Source: Clostridia bacterium
GTDB taxonomy: Bacteria > Bacillota > Clostridia > Monoglobales > Monoglobaceae
Assembly (NCBI GenBank): GCA_017622215.1
Contig: JAGARO010000010.1
Coordinates: 117,094 to 181,093, forward strand
DNA: 64,000 nt
Reading direction: 5' to 3'
Shown here: in pieces, positions 28,369 through 36,416 of the stretch
How positions within the stretch are numbered: position 1 is the stretch's first letter
How the letters are laid out: each line of letters begins with the position of its first letter
Program-made: the position numbers and the translations under genes
The notes under the pieces: model-generated
Told to the model about the DNA's origin: nothing
Seen by the model: the letters and a program-made list of their open reading frames with translations, nothing else
Database searches by the model: none

Positions 28369-30237
28369 TTGAATAATAAAGAAAAGAAATATGTGAGCGA
28401 CAATGCTCAACTTATGGCGGAGTGGGATTGGGAAAAGAATAATGCTTTAGGATTCAATCCGCAAATTTTAACCCAAGGATGCCACACAAAAGTTTGGTGG
28501 ATATGTCCCAAAGGACATTCTTATGATGCACAAATAAAAAATAGAGTTGTTGGAAATGGCTGTTCTTATTGTGCAGGAAAAAAAGTATTAAAAGGTTATA
28601 ATGATTTAGAAACATTTTATCCCGAAGTGGCATCCGAATGGATTTATCAAAAAAATGGTGATTTAACACCTACAACTGTTGCATTTGCAAGCAATAAGAA
28701 GGTGTGGTGGGCTTGCAAAAATTGCGGTGGCGAATATGAAGCAATTATTGCTAATCGCACATTAAGAGAATCTTCTTGCCCTTATTGTGCTGGCCAAAAA
28801 GTCCTTGTGGGATATAACGATTTACAAACGCTCTCCCCTGATTTAGCAGCAGAGTGGAGCGATAAAAACATCGAAAAGCCAACTGAATTCACAATGTTTT
28901 CAAAGAAAAGGGTATATTGGACTTGCCCTTTGGGACACAAAGATTATCCAATGTCTATTCAACAACGAAGCAATAGACAAGGATGCCCCATTTGCGCCCA
29001 ACAAAGCCAAACGTCTTTTCCAGAACAAGCAATTTATTATTATTTAAAGCAAGCATTTCCTGATACTGTAAACAGATATATATTCGATGGACGAGAAATT
29101 GACATATTCATTCCATCAAAGAATATTGGTGTTGAGTATAACGGATATTTTTCTCATAAGAAAAAAGCTGAAAAGGATATTCTTAAAAAGGCATTCTTTG
29201 AGTCTGTTGGTATTACTGTATTTGTTGTAAAAGAGTATAAATATAACGAAGAAAAGAAACAAGCTGATTTTTATATCCACGAAAGGACTGCTTTTAACGA
29301 TTTGAATTGCCTCATCAAGAATATTCTTGGATTTTTAAATGTTGATATTTCAATCGATGTAGATTGCTCGAGAGATGCTATTATCATAAAAAATCAGTAT
29401 GTTTCTTTGAGAAAAGAAAACAGCATTGCAGCTATAAGGTCCGATTTGGTTAGCCGGTGGGATTATGAGAAAAACGGAAACATAACACCAGAAATGGTTA
29501 CGCTTGGTACAGGCCAACGGTTTTATTGGAAATGTAAAATTTGCAACAGATCATATTTGGCATTACCAAGCAAAATTGCAGAGGGAAGCGTTTGCTCCAA
29601 ACATCGTAACCTCTTAAAAAAAGAGGGAAACGATTTAGTATCTAAACATCCGGAATTGTTAAAATATTGGGACTATGAGAAAAACGATGTAGATCCATCT
29701 GAAATATACGGCGGTGGCGAAAGGGTTGTATATTGGATATGCGAAAAAGGTCATAGTTATACAAAGTCAATATTAAAACATATACGAGGCGAAGGTTGTC
29801 CAATCTGTGCAGGAAAAAAGGTATTAGTAGGGTTTAATGATTTATCGACTGTTTGTCCTGATGTTGCAAATACATGGAACTACGCAAAAAATGGAGAAGC
29901 GTTGCCTACGCACATTACTGCACACAGCAATAAAAAGTTTTGGTGGATATGTGCATATGGACACGAATGGGAAGCAAAAGTCTGTAATAGAGTAAACGGC
30001 AGAGGTTGTCCTGAATGTTATAAAGAACAAAAGGGCAAAAGACAAATAAATATGTATGATGCCGATACTTTTGTATTCATTGCAACTTTTGATAGCGTTA
30101 AGGCTGTTTGTGATTACTTGGGTTTAGATAACAAAAAAATGAATGGAACAATCTCTCGTGTGTGTAGAAGAGAGCAAAAAACACTAATGAAAAAGTATAT
30201 TTTAAGGAATGCCGATGATGATGAATTTAAAGTTTGA
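28369..30237 (+). CDS. Six-zinc-ribbon (DUF4379-like) protein with central Vsr/EDxHD-like nuclease and C-terminal NUMOD-like segment
   Basis: The 622-residue protein has three zinc ribbons of the form W-x-C-x2-G-H...G-C-P-x-C-A (first Cys46; ribbons at about 42-75, 110-150, 180-210), a nuclease-like core, and three more ribbons (about 385-420, 455-490, 520-560). The core has FPEQAIYYYL (217-226), E243-I-D245-IFIP, then GVE256YNGYFSH263 and ITVFVVKEYK, the D...E...H layout of Vsr-like and EDxHD homing nucleases. The end (QINMYDADTFVFIATFDSVK...) resembles the NUMOD1/IENR repeats of homing enzymes. DNA binding and cutting is inferred from the fold. The start is TTG 28369, 9 bp after AAAGGGG. 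It forms an operon with the next gene. Confidence 0.75.
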   Translation: MNNKEKKYVSDNAQLMAEWDWEKNNALGFNPQILTQGCHTKVWWICPKGHSYDAQIKNRVVGNGCSYCAGKKVLKGYNDLETFYPEVASEWIYQKNGDLTPTTVAFASNKKVWWACKNCGGEYEAIIANRTLRESSCPYCAGQKVLVGYNDLQTLSPDLAAEWSDKNIEKPTEFTMFSKKRVYWTCPLGHKDYPMSIQQRSNRQGCPICAQQSQTSFPEQAIYYYLKQAFPDTVNRYIFDGREIDIFIPSKNIGVEYNGYFSHKKKAEKDILKKAFFESVGITVFVVKEYKYNEEKKQADFYIHERTAFNDLNCLIKNILGFLNVDISIDVDCSRDAIIIKNQYVSLRKENSIAAIRSDLVSRWDYEKNGNITPEMVTLGTGQRFYWKCKICNRSYLALPSKIAEGSVCSKHRNLLKKEGNDLVSKHPELLKYWDYEKNDVDPSEIYGGGERVVYWICEKGHSYTKSILKHIRGEGCPICAGKKVLVGFNDLSTVCPDVANTWNYAKNGEALPTHITAHSNKKFWWICAYGHEWEAKVCNRVNGRGCPECYKEQKGKRQINMYDADTFVFIATFDSVKAVCDYLGLDNKKMNGTISRVCRREQKTLMKKYILRNADDDEFKV

Positions 30238-30257
30238 TTTACTAGGAGGGATAATGG

Positions 30258-30902
30258 TTGGATAATAACATAATGCTTTCATTAATTAACTATTTTGAAA
30301 CTCTATATGAAATGAACCAAAAACTTATTATTTTATGTGGAGATATATTTTATTTTAATAGCAAAAAGAAACTTCTTGAGATTATTCAAGATATACCCAA
30401 AGTAATACCATATTCATTCAATAAAAACACCTGTAAACTTGAATTTAAAGAACAAGATGGAATTCTTGAATTCAAGAATAAAATGACATATTTAGAACAA
30501 AACCTCCATGAGATATTAAAAAAACACTATGATTTTCTTGATAAAATTAGAATTATAAGGAACAAGTGTCAACACAAGATACATTCAGTTAAACATTTAG
30601 GGCATTTTTCAGGACTTTCTATAGAGTTCGAATATGAGTTTTTAATCGAAATACAAAACAACGAACATGTTCTAAAAGTTAAATCAAAAGAATTTATAGG
30701 ACTTTTTAAAGAATTAAATTATTTGTATTCAAAAATGCAGAATGAAGTTAGACGGCATAACTACAAAACCGGCAATGCAGAAGTAGATGCAATGTATTCT
30801 CGTTATCATGAAAAAATGAGCAGGTTTGATTTTTGTAAATTTAATGATATTTTTGATTCAGAACTTTTGCAAACTTTTGGGCAATCAATGCTTGATTTTT
30901 AA
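30258..30902 (+). CDS. HEPN-like helical protein, putative ribonuclease partner
   Basis: The 214-residue all-helical protein has the motif IIRNKCQH, with R101-x4-H106, which fits the R-x4-6-H signature of HEPN ribonucleases seen in abortive-infection and toxin systems. No other domain, signal peptide or TM helix is seen. The start is TTG 30258, 7 bp after AGGAGGG; it lies 20 bp behind the zinc-ribbon nuclease gene and shares its promoter. The R-x4-H match alone is weak evidence, but the position after R-N in a helix and the defence-like neighbour support it. Confidence 0.6.
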   Translation: MDNNIMLSLINYFETLYEMNQKLIILCGDIFYFNSKKKLLEIIQDIPKVIPYSFNKNTCKLEFKEQDGILEFKNKMTYLEQNLHEILKKHYDFLDKIRIIRNKCQHKIHSVKHLGHFSGLSIEFEYEFLIEIQNNEHVLKVKSKEFIGLFKELNYLYSKMQNEVRRHNYKTGNAEVDAMYSRYHEKMSRFDFCKFNDIFDSELLQTFGQSMLDF

Positions 30903-30958
30903 TTATGGTACGGTGTTGAAGATGTTTAGATGTAAAATTATTCCTATTTCACACACAT

Positions 30959-30995
30959 CTCGAAGAAAAGTTTCACGGTGAAACTTTTCTTCGAG
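30959..30995. repeat. 37-bp palindrome downstream of the HEPN gene
   Basis: Arms 30959-30976 and 30978-30995 are perfect inverted 18-mers around one G. Sequence on both sides resembles the inverted repeat at 28160-28260, so the operon is flanked by related palindromic units. There is no T run, so it is not a standard terminator. Confidence 0.75.
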
Positions 30996-31046
30996 AGCAA
31001 ATGCATCGCTTAAAATTATTGTATTAAAATTGACCGTAAGTGCCAG

Positions 31047-31079
31047 AAAAGTCCGTACACGGAAGTGTGCGGATTTTTT
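31047..31079 (+). terminator. Terminator downstream of the HEPN operon
   Basis: TCCGTACAC / GTGTGCGGA (31052-31060 / 31065-31073) with a GGAA loop, extended by AAAA/TTTT, followed by six Ts. Confidence 0.85.
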
Positions 31080-31180
31080 ACTTCTTACCTATTCGCTATT
31101 CACTCTTCCCTGAATACGAATGAGGGTTTTGAAGTAACGGGTAATAGTAAATAAGGAAGAGGTTAATATGGCTTTGCTTA
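31080..31180. repeat. Dispersed repeat, copy B
   Basis: The second copy of the repeat at 27878-27979, in the same orientation and again immediately behind a terminator. Internally it contains a diverged inverted pair (TATTCGCTATT near the start, AATAGTAAATA near the end). Confidence 0.8.
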
Positions 31181-31213
31181 CGCAAAGTTTATTTTTATAT
31201 TCTGCTTTTTTTC

Positions 31214-31242
31214 TTGCAATTTGTTGCTTATTGTGATATACT
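31214..31242 (+). promoter_or_regulatory. Promoter for the structured RNA
   Basis: TTGCAA (31214-31219), 17 bp, TATACT (31237-31242). The predicted start, about 31249, coincides with the first base pairs of stem P1 of the RNA at 31248-31411. Confidence 0.65.
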
Positions 31243-31247
31243 ATCTT

Positions 31248-31411
31248 TGCGACATAATTTAATATAACCACGCATATACTACAAGTGTGTATTTTTTTAC
31301 CATTTGGTAAAAGTGCATACTCTATTTTCGCATACTTGTAGTTCGTGGAAAATTGTGTCGCAGCAATAGGAGTTATGCATTTTTCGTGCGTGGCTTATGC
31401 TGCGCATTTTT
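31248..31411 (+). promoter_or_regulatory. Candidate cis-regulatory RNA or sRNA with overlapping P1 stem and terminator
   Basis: No open reading frame fits here. A 13-bp stem (31248-31260 with 31350-31362, one G-U) encloses further helices: CCACG/CGTGG (31268-31272 / 31344-31348), ACTACAAGT/ACTTGTAGT (31278-31286 / 31334-31342) and TTTTACCA/TGGTAAAA (31295-31312). The 3' strand of P1 overlaps CGCAGCA (31359-31365), which pairs with TGCTGCG (31398-31404) in front of CATTTTTT, an intrinsic terminator. The two folds exclude each other, as in a riboswitch. It does not match a known class that I recognise. Confidence 0.6.
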
Positions 31412-31481
31412 TATTTCAAAATTAAATAAAGAATTGTTAATAATATAACAATAAAATTCTTTCCTTTTTGTGGCAAAAGGG

Positions 31482-31510
31482 TTGATTTTTCGCGGAAAAA
31501 GTGGTATAAT
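31482..31510 (+). promoter_or_regulatory. Promoter of the polysaccharide locus
   Basis: TTGATT (31482-31487), 17 bp, TATAAT (31505-31510), 131 bp before the sugar transferase ATG. It lies downstream of the structured RNA, so the locus may have two promoters. Confidence 0.75.
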
Positions 31511-31641
31511 TTTAAAAAAATCTCACGAAATTGTATTTGAAAAAGAGAATAGAATTTTGTTAGAAAAAATCATTTTTTATATTAGAGCTATGAAACTTCT
31601 TTTGGAGTTTTTTATTGAATACCTTGGAGTTGTTTTTTATA

Positions 31642-32322
31642 ATGTATGAGAGATTTTTAAAGAGAGTAATTGATTTTATTTTTTCTTTAGTGGCATTGAT
31701 AGTGCTGTCTCCCTTAATGTTAGCTTTAACCATTACCGGAGCTGCTGTGATGAAAGGAAATCCCTTTTTTTTACAACCAAGACCAGGAAAGAATGAAAAA
31801 ATATTTCAACTGATTAAATTTCGTTCAATGACGAATGAAAAGGATAAAAAAAAGAATTTACTTTCAGATGAAAAAAGATTAACGAAGTATGGTAAATTTC
31901 TTAGAGCATCTTCGTTAGATGAGTTGCCTGAGTTGGTTAATATCCTTAAGGGTGATATGTCGATTGTTGGTCCCAGACCACAGCTTGTAAAAGATATGGT
32001 ATTTATGACAGAAGAACAGCGCAGACGTCATTCTGTAAGACAGGGTCTTACTGGACTTGCTCAGGTGAATGGTCGTAATAATATTACATGGGAACAAAAA
32101 ATGGAATTTGACCTACAATACATAGATGGCGGTATAACATTTTTAAAAGATATGCTGATTGTTTTTCGGACAGTTGGGTTGGTTCTCAAAGGAAGTGATA
32201 CAGTTCGTGAAGGGACTGTATCAGATCTGGATTTTGGAGATTGGTTGATGATGGAAGGAAAAGTGGATAAGGTTGAATACGAAGAAAAACAGAGAGAGGC
32301 AAAGGAATTGATAGGAAAATGA
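31642..32322 (+). CDS. Priming sugar transferase (undecaprenyl-phosphate sugar phosphotransferase)
   Basis: The bacterial sugar transferase family (monotopic PGT, PglC/WcaJ catalytic core) moves a sugar-1-phosphate from a UDP-sugar onto undecaprenyl phosphate, the first step of a lipid-linked repeat unit. The 226-residue protein has the N-terminal re-entrant hydrophobic helix (about 8-32), IKFRSMT, the DELPEL motif, GDMSIVGPRP and GLTGLAQVNGR. ATG 31642 starts the family-typical MYERFLKR; a TTG at 31615 with GGAG 7 bp upstream is a possible alternative start. It overlaps the next gene by four bases and opens the locus. Confidence 0.93.
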   Translation: MYERFLKRVIDFIFSLVALIVLSPLMLALTITGAAVMKGNPFFLQPRPGKNEKIFQLIKFRSMTNEKDKKKNLLSDEKRLTKYGKFLRASSLDELPELVNILKGDMSIVGPRPQLVKDMVFMTEEQRRRHSVRQGLTGLAQVNGRNNITWEQKMEFDLQYIDGGITFLKDMLIVFRTVGLVLKGSDTVREGTVSDLDFGDWLMMEGKVDKVEYEEKQREAKELIGK

Positions 32323-33155
32323 TAAACCAAACGCTGTTTTCGGTATCCATGTGTGTATATGGCGGGGATAATGCGGAACATTTTAAAGATGCAGTAGAAA
32401 GTATATTGAATCAAACAGTTAAGCCTGAAGAGGTTATAATTGTTGTTGACGGGCCTGTTTCTACTCCCCTGGATGTTGTTATTTGCGAATATGAGAAACT
32501 GCCGTGTTGTAAAATCATCAGATTAAAAGAAAACCAAGGACATGGTGTGGCACGCAGAACAAGCTTGTCTTATTGTTCGTATGACATCGTTGCTTTAATG
32601 GATGCAGATGATATTAGTGTACCGCAACGATTTGAAAAAGAACTAGCTATTTTATTAAATCATGACGAACTTTCGATTGTTGGGGGAGATATTGCAGAGT
32701 TTATCGATAGTCCGGAGAATATTGTCGGTTATCGGAAGGTGCCGAACGAAGATAATGATATTAAAGAATATATAAAGAAACGTTGCCCTATGAACCAGAT
32801 GACGGTTATGTTTAGAAAGCACGATGTTGAGAGTGTAGGTGGATATCTGGACTGGTACTGTGAGGAGGATTACTATTTATGGCTACGAATGTATCTTGAA
32901 GGTATGAACTTCGCAAATATACCGGAAGTGCTGGTTAATGTACGTGTAGGCAAAGAGATGTATCAGCGTCGTGGAGGCATTCATTATTTTAAGAGTGAGG
33001 CAAAATTACAGAGATATATGCTACAAAATAGAATTATACGTGTGCCTACATACATAGTTAATGTGCTTAAACGGTTGATTGTGCAAGTTTTACTACCAAA
33101 TCGTCTTCGAGGTTGGGTGTTTCAAAAATTTGCAAGAGAACAGAAAATTTTATGA
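32319..33155 (+). CDS. Family 2 glycosyltransferase
   Basis: The 278-residue protein is a GT-A fold inverting transferase. It has VSMCVYGGDNAEHFKDAVES at the N-terminus, IIVVDGP, ENQGHGVARRTSL, and the metal-binding DADD motif (ALMDADDISVPQRF, about 88-101); CEEDYYLWLRMYLEG holds the ED catalytic base region. It would add the second or later sugar to the lipid-linked unit. Its ATG overlaps the sugar transferase stop (ATGA), so the two are translationally coupled. The sugar cannot be told. Confidence 0.9.
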   Translation: MINQTLFSVSMCVYGGDNAEHFKDAVESILNQTVKPEEVIIVVDGPVSTPLDVVICEYEKLPCCKIIRLKENQGHGVARRTSLSYCSYDIVALMDADDISVPQRFEKELAILLNHDELSIVGGDIAEFIDSPENIVGYRKVPNEDNDIKEYIKKRCPMNQMTVMFRKHDVESVGGYLDWYCEEDYYLWLRMYLEGMNFANIPEVLVNVRVGKEMYQRRGGIHYFKSEAKLQRYMLQNRIIRVPTYIVNVLKRLIVQVLLPNRLRGWVFQKFAREQKIL

Positions 33156-33165
33156 GGAAAATGAT

Positions 33166-34017
33166 ATGCGAAATTTAAAAGAACAACAAGCAGTTTTACT
33201 TGAATTACTACATGAATTTGACAGAGTTTGCAAGAATAATCATATTTCTTATGTAATGTTTTGTGGATCCGCTCTCGGTGCGGTCAGACATAATGGAATT
33301 ATCCCGTGGGATGATGATTTGGATGTTTCCATGCTGAGAAGCGATTACGAACGCTTTTTGAAAGTCGCTCCCAATGAATTAAATGAACAGTATTACTTGC
33401 AAGCGGAGGGGTCCGCGCATTGGATGATGAATTTTTCAAAGCTCAGAAAAAATAATACCACTTATCTTGAAAAATTTCATCCAAAGGATAAACAGATGCA
33501 CCAAGGAATTTATATTGACATCTTTCCTTGTGACAATGCTTCTGATAAAGAATGGATTCGGAAAATGCAGTTTTATGCTTCCCGAGTTGTGCTTGCCAAA
33601 TCTCTTTGGAAAAGAGGATATGAGACAAACAGCGTCAAGAAGAAACTGTTCATGGGACTGTGTTCAATTCTGCCAGAAAAGCCTTTTAAAAAATTATCTA
33701 TGATGAAAAACAAATCTGACAGTCAATATGTGCAGACATTTCTTGCTTGTACGTCTAAGTATAGAAGAGGTGTGTATGATCGTACGTGGTTTACAGAAAC
33801 AACCGAAGTCGCTTTTGAAGATATGATCGTTCCTATTTCTGCGCATTATGATGCCTTACTTACCAAATTATACGGCGATTATATGCAGATTCCAAGCGAG
33901 GAAGATCGTAAAATCAAAGAGCATGCGATCCTTATCGACACCGAGCGAAATTATACTGAATATGAAAATTATCGTAATGGTATGGTGTGGGATGTATATA
34001 CTCGCAACATTCATTGA
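33166..34017 (+). CDS. licD: LicD family phosphotransferase
   Basis: LicD proteins transfer a phospho-alcohol such as phosphocholine from a CDP donor to a surface glycan. The 283-residue protein has the nucleotidyltransferase-like core: CGSALGAVRHNGIIPWDDDLDV with G34-S35 and the acidic W-D-D-D-L-D (48-53), then QGIYIDIFPCDNA. ATG 33166 was chosen since TGAGGA lies just upstream and the earlier frame runs inside the preceding gene. It is followed by a three-gene cassette that could make or recycle its donor. The substituent is unknown: phosphocholine, phosphoethanolamine or another. Confidence 0.88.
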   Translation: MRNLKEQQAVLLELLHEFDRVCKNNHISYVMFCGSALGAVRHNGIIPWDDDLDVSMLRSDYERFLKVAPNELNEQYYLQAEGSAHWMMNFSKLRKNNTTYLEKFHPKDKQMHQGIYIDIFPCDNASDKEWIRKMQFYASRVVLAKSLWKRGYETNSVKKKLFMGLCSILPEKPFKKLSMMKNKSDSQYVQTFLACTSKYRRGVYDRTWFTETTEVAFEDMIVPISAHYDALLTKLYGDYMQIPSEEDRKIKEHAILIDTERNYTEYENYRNGMVWDVYTRNIH

Positions 34018-34034
34018 ATAGTAAGTGATGTTTT

Positions 34035-34967
34035 ATGTGTAAGCGAAATAGTGATCTGTATATAATTACCGCAGGATCGAGTTATCTCGATATTGATGCT
34101 TATGCTTGTATGGTAGCGACGACAGAATTATTAAATCTGCAGGGTGTGAATGCGGTTGCTTACTCAAAAGCCCTATGCAATTACAGCGTGTGCGAGTCAC
34201 TTGTAACAAAAGGGGAGATTTTATGTGATCTTCCGGAGGGCATGTCCAAAAAGAATGTAAGTTACATCATCGTAGACATTTCCGACCCCGAATTTCTGAA
34301 AAGCTCTGTGCCGCTTGACTGTGTGGTTGAAGTTTACGACCATCACGTCGGCTTTGAGGACTATTGGCACGAAAGGATCGGGGACGGTGCACATATTGAA
34401 TTCATCGGCGCGGCGGCAACCCTCATTTATCGGGAATGGCAAAGCGTTGATTTGCAGAACGAAATGTCCCGCAAAACGGCCTTGCTTTTGATTGCAGCGA
34501 TTCTTGATAATACATTGAATCTAACTTCAACCAATACAACCGAAGAGGATATAGAAGTCTTTAATAAGCTGTGTGCGTTCGCTTGTGTTGGAGAGGACTT
34601 CAGAGACTCCTATTTCATTGAAGTACAGAAAAGTGTGGGAGCAGACCTTAAAAATGCGATTTTTGGTGATATCAAGACCGTTCGCAATAACGCGATATTA
34701 CCGGAAAATGTTGCACAGCTCTGTATATGGAATGCAGAAAGTGTTCTTGTAAGACTTCCCGAAATCCGCGGTTGGTTTTCGCGTGAGCTTTGGATGATCA
34801 ATATCATCGACCTTTCGAAAAATTGTAGCTTTTTTGTATGTGATAACATAGAGTATCAACAAAAAATTGCACATATTTTCGGTGTACGCTTTGAATCAGG
34901 CATAGCTAAAACACAAGTCCCGTATCTGAGAAAGCAGCTTATCAAAAGAACCCTGTATGCCAAGTAA
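34035..34967 (+). CDS. DHH-superfamily phosphoesterase-like protein
   Basis: The 310-residue protein has the motifs of the DHH phosphoesterases and family II pyrophosphatases: D19-I-D21 (SYLDIDAYA), IIVDISDPEF, D102-H103-H104 in YDHHVGFEDYW, and ILDNTLNLTSTNTTEED. These ligands normally hold two Mn ions. It lacks extra RNA-binding or DHHA1-type domains. In this cassette it could remove pyrophosphate or cleave a small phosphodiester while the next gene's product forms an NDP-linked donor; that is inference. The ribosome site before ATG 34035 is weak. Confidence 0.75.
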   Translation: MCKRNSDLYIITAGSSYLDIDAYACMVATTELLNLQGVNAVAYSKALCNYSVCESLVTKGEILCDLPEGMSKKNVSYIIVDISDPEFLKSSVPLDCVVEVYDHHVGFEDYWHERIGDGAHIEFIGAAATLIYREWQSVDLQNEMSRKTALLLIAAILDNTLNLTSTNTTEEDIEVFNKLCAFACVGEDFRDSYFIEVQKSVGADLKNAIFGDIKTVRNNAILPENVAQLCIWNAESVLVRLPEIRGWFSRELWMINIIDLSKNCSFFVCDNIEYQQKIAHIFGVRFESGIAKTQVPYLRKQLIKRTLYAK

Positions 34968-35019
34968 AATGGCAATTAACTATAAAATTTAAGAAATCCA
35001 ACTACGGAGGTAAAAATCA

Positions 35020-35577
35020 ATGGTGGAATTGGGATTTATTCATGGCAGATTTCAACTGTTTCACAATGATCATCTGAACTACGCGATGCTTGCAAAAGAA
35101 CAATGCAAAAAACTGATTGTGGGCATTACATCTCCTGAAAATGACACACTTATACGTGAAAGGATAGATCCTCATCGAAGTGAAGCGGCATCAAATCCGT
35201 TTACATATTTTGAGCGTTATGAGATGATTGAGCTTGCACTCTTGGAAGCGGGCTTTAAACGAGAAGATTTTGAGATCGTTCCTTATCCGATTGAACGTCC
35301 TGAAATTCTCTATAACTATGTTCCCTTGAGTGCTACGTCGTTCTTTACTATATATGATGATTGGGGCTATGAGAAACTTCATCGTCTCAGCAAGCTTGGC
35401 TACGGTACCTATGTGCTTTTTGATAAGCGCGAAAAGGCGATGTGCAGTACAGAAATCCGTCAAAAGATTGTAGCCGGCACTGAATGGAAGGATATGGTTC
35501 CTAATGCAGTTTACAAGTATATTGTTGAGAATGCGCTGACTGAAAAGGTCATTAATCTTATAAAAAATAAGAACTGA
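35020..35577 (+). CDS. Nucleotidyltransferase of the NadM/cytidylyltransferase type
   Basis: The 185-residue protein has the alpha/beta phosphodiesterase-type nucleotidyl transfer motifs: GFIHGRFQLFHNDHL with the H15-x2-H18 pair, and a late STEIR (143-147) in place of ISSTxIR. It resembles archaeal-type NMN adenylyltransferase and FAD-synthetase-like enzymes. NAD synthesis is already served by nadD at 7066, and this gene lies between a DHH enzyme and a phosphatase-like protein behind licD, so a role in making a nucleotide-activated head group is more likely. GGAGG precedes ATG 35020. Confidence 0.8.
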   Translation: MVELGFIHGRFQLFHNDHLNYAMLAKEQCKKLIVGITSPENDTLIRERIDPHRSEAASNPFTYFERYEMIELALLEAGFKREDFEIVPYPIERPEILYNYVPLSATSFFTIYDDWGYEKLHRLSKLGYGTYVLFDKREKAMCSTEIRQKIVAGTEWKDMVPNAVYKYIVENALTEKVINLIKNKN

Positions 35578-35597
35578 AAGACAGAGAGGAAAATTAA

Positions 35598-36329
35598 ATG
35601 TTTGATATAAATACTATCCCTGTTGCTGAAAGAGAAAGAATTACCAAAACTTTGCTCAAGTGGGGTATTTCCATTGATCAGGATACGGGTAAGATTGATT
35701 ATGTTGAGGGAACTTCTATCCCCGAGGTTAAATGCGAGTCTATTCACCTGATCAGACACGCAGAAACCGAAGCAGTGGCAAAGCATGTGTTTATGAGTGA
35801 TACATCTGATAACTGTGGATTTACCGAATCTGGAATTGAGATTACCAAAAAGCAGGCAGAAGAACTTGACAAGTATGATTTTGATATCGCCCTATACGGG
35901 CCTATCGCAAGAGTTGTCAACACTAAAAAGATCATTATGTCGAGACCTCAAAAATTTGAGGCTGTACGTCTTCAATTCCTTCACGGTATCGATAACACTG
36001 GTTGGGAGTACAAGTCTTTTGAAGAATTGGTAAATACCGATACATTTATAGCTCGCGAGCTGGAAAACAATATGTTTGCCAGAACCCTCGAGGGTACATC
36101 TTGGGGCACTGTTATCGCAAACTGTTCTGATGTTATTGATTTTATCAATGAGTATTGCGAAGGAAAAAGGGTGCTTTTGCTCAGTCAGGGAAGCGTTCTT
36201 CGTGCATTGCAGATTCTTCTGCGTAAGAGAAAGCATCCGTGGGATGACTTTACCGTCGAGGGTATGTATCATGTCGGTGATGATACCAATAAGAAGAAGA
36301 ATTATGGCATCATAGATAGAATTTATTGA
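35598..36329 (+). CDS. Histidine phosphatase superfamily protein lacking the second catalytic His
   Basis: The 243-residue protein has the RHG-type motif LIRHAETEAV (His54 is the nucleophile) and the fold segments DIALYGPIARVVNT (normally SPL.RA..T) and FTESGIEITKKQAEEL. The conserved second histidine near the C-terminus (normally xxSHG) is replaced: LLLSQGSVLRAL has Gln197. Activity may be altered or lost. The first 45 residues form an extra N-terminal segment. GAGAGG precedes ATG 35598; it closes the DHH / nucleotidyltransferase / phosphatase cassette. Confidence 0.8.
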   Translation: MFDINTIPVAERERITKTLLKWGISIDQDTGKIDYVEGTSIPEVKCESIHLIRHAETEAVAKHVFMSDTSDNCGFTESGIEITKKQAEELDKYDFDIALYGPIARVVNTKKIIMSRPQKFEAVRLQFLHGIDNTGWEYKSFEELVNTDTFIARELENNMFARTLEGTSWGTVIANCSDVIDFINEYCEGKRVLLLSQGSVLRALQILLRKRKHPWDDFTVEGMYHVGDDTNKKKNYGIIDRIY

Positions 36330-36416
36330 TAAAATTATGTATCCAACACTATTAGTGGATAAATATATAAAATTCAGGAAAGGAGCGAAGAAGACATTCT
36401 GAATTTATCGCAGACC

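Noticed and set aside
31089..31271. 60-codon minus-strand frame before the polysaccharide locus
   Set aside because: It runs through the dispersed repeat and the promoter of the structured RNA, and has no ribosome site.
33443..33628. Antisense frame inside licD
   Set aside because: No start signal and it is fully covered by the licD motif region.
35020..35577. Second nadD/NadM for NAD synthesis
   Set aside because: The motifs fit a NadM-like fold, but the neighbours are glycan genes and nadD is already present at 7066, so it was left without a NAD gene name.
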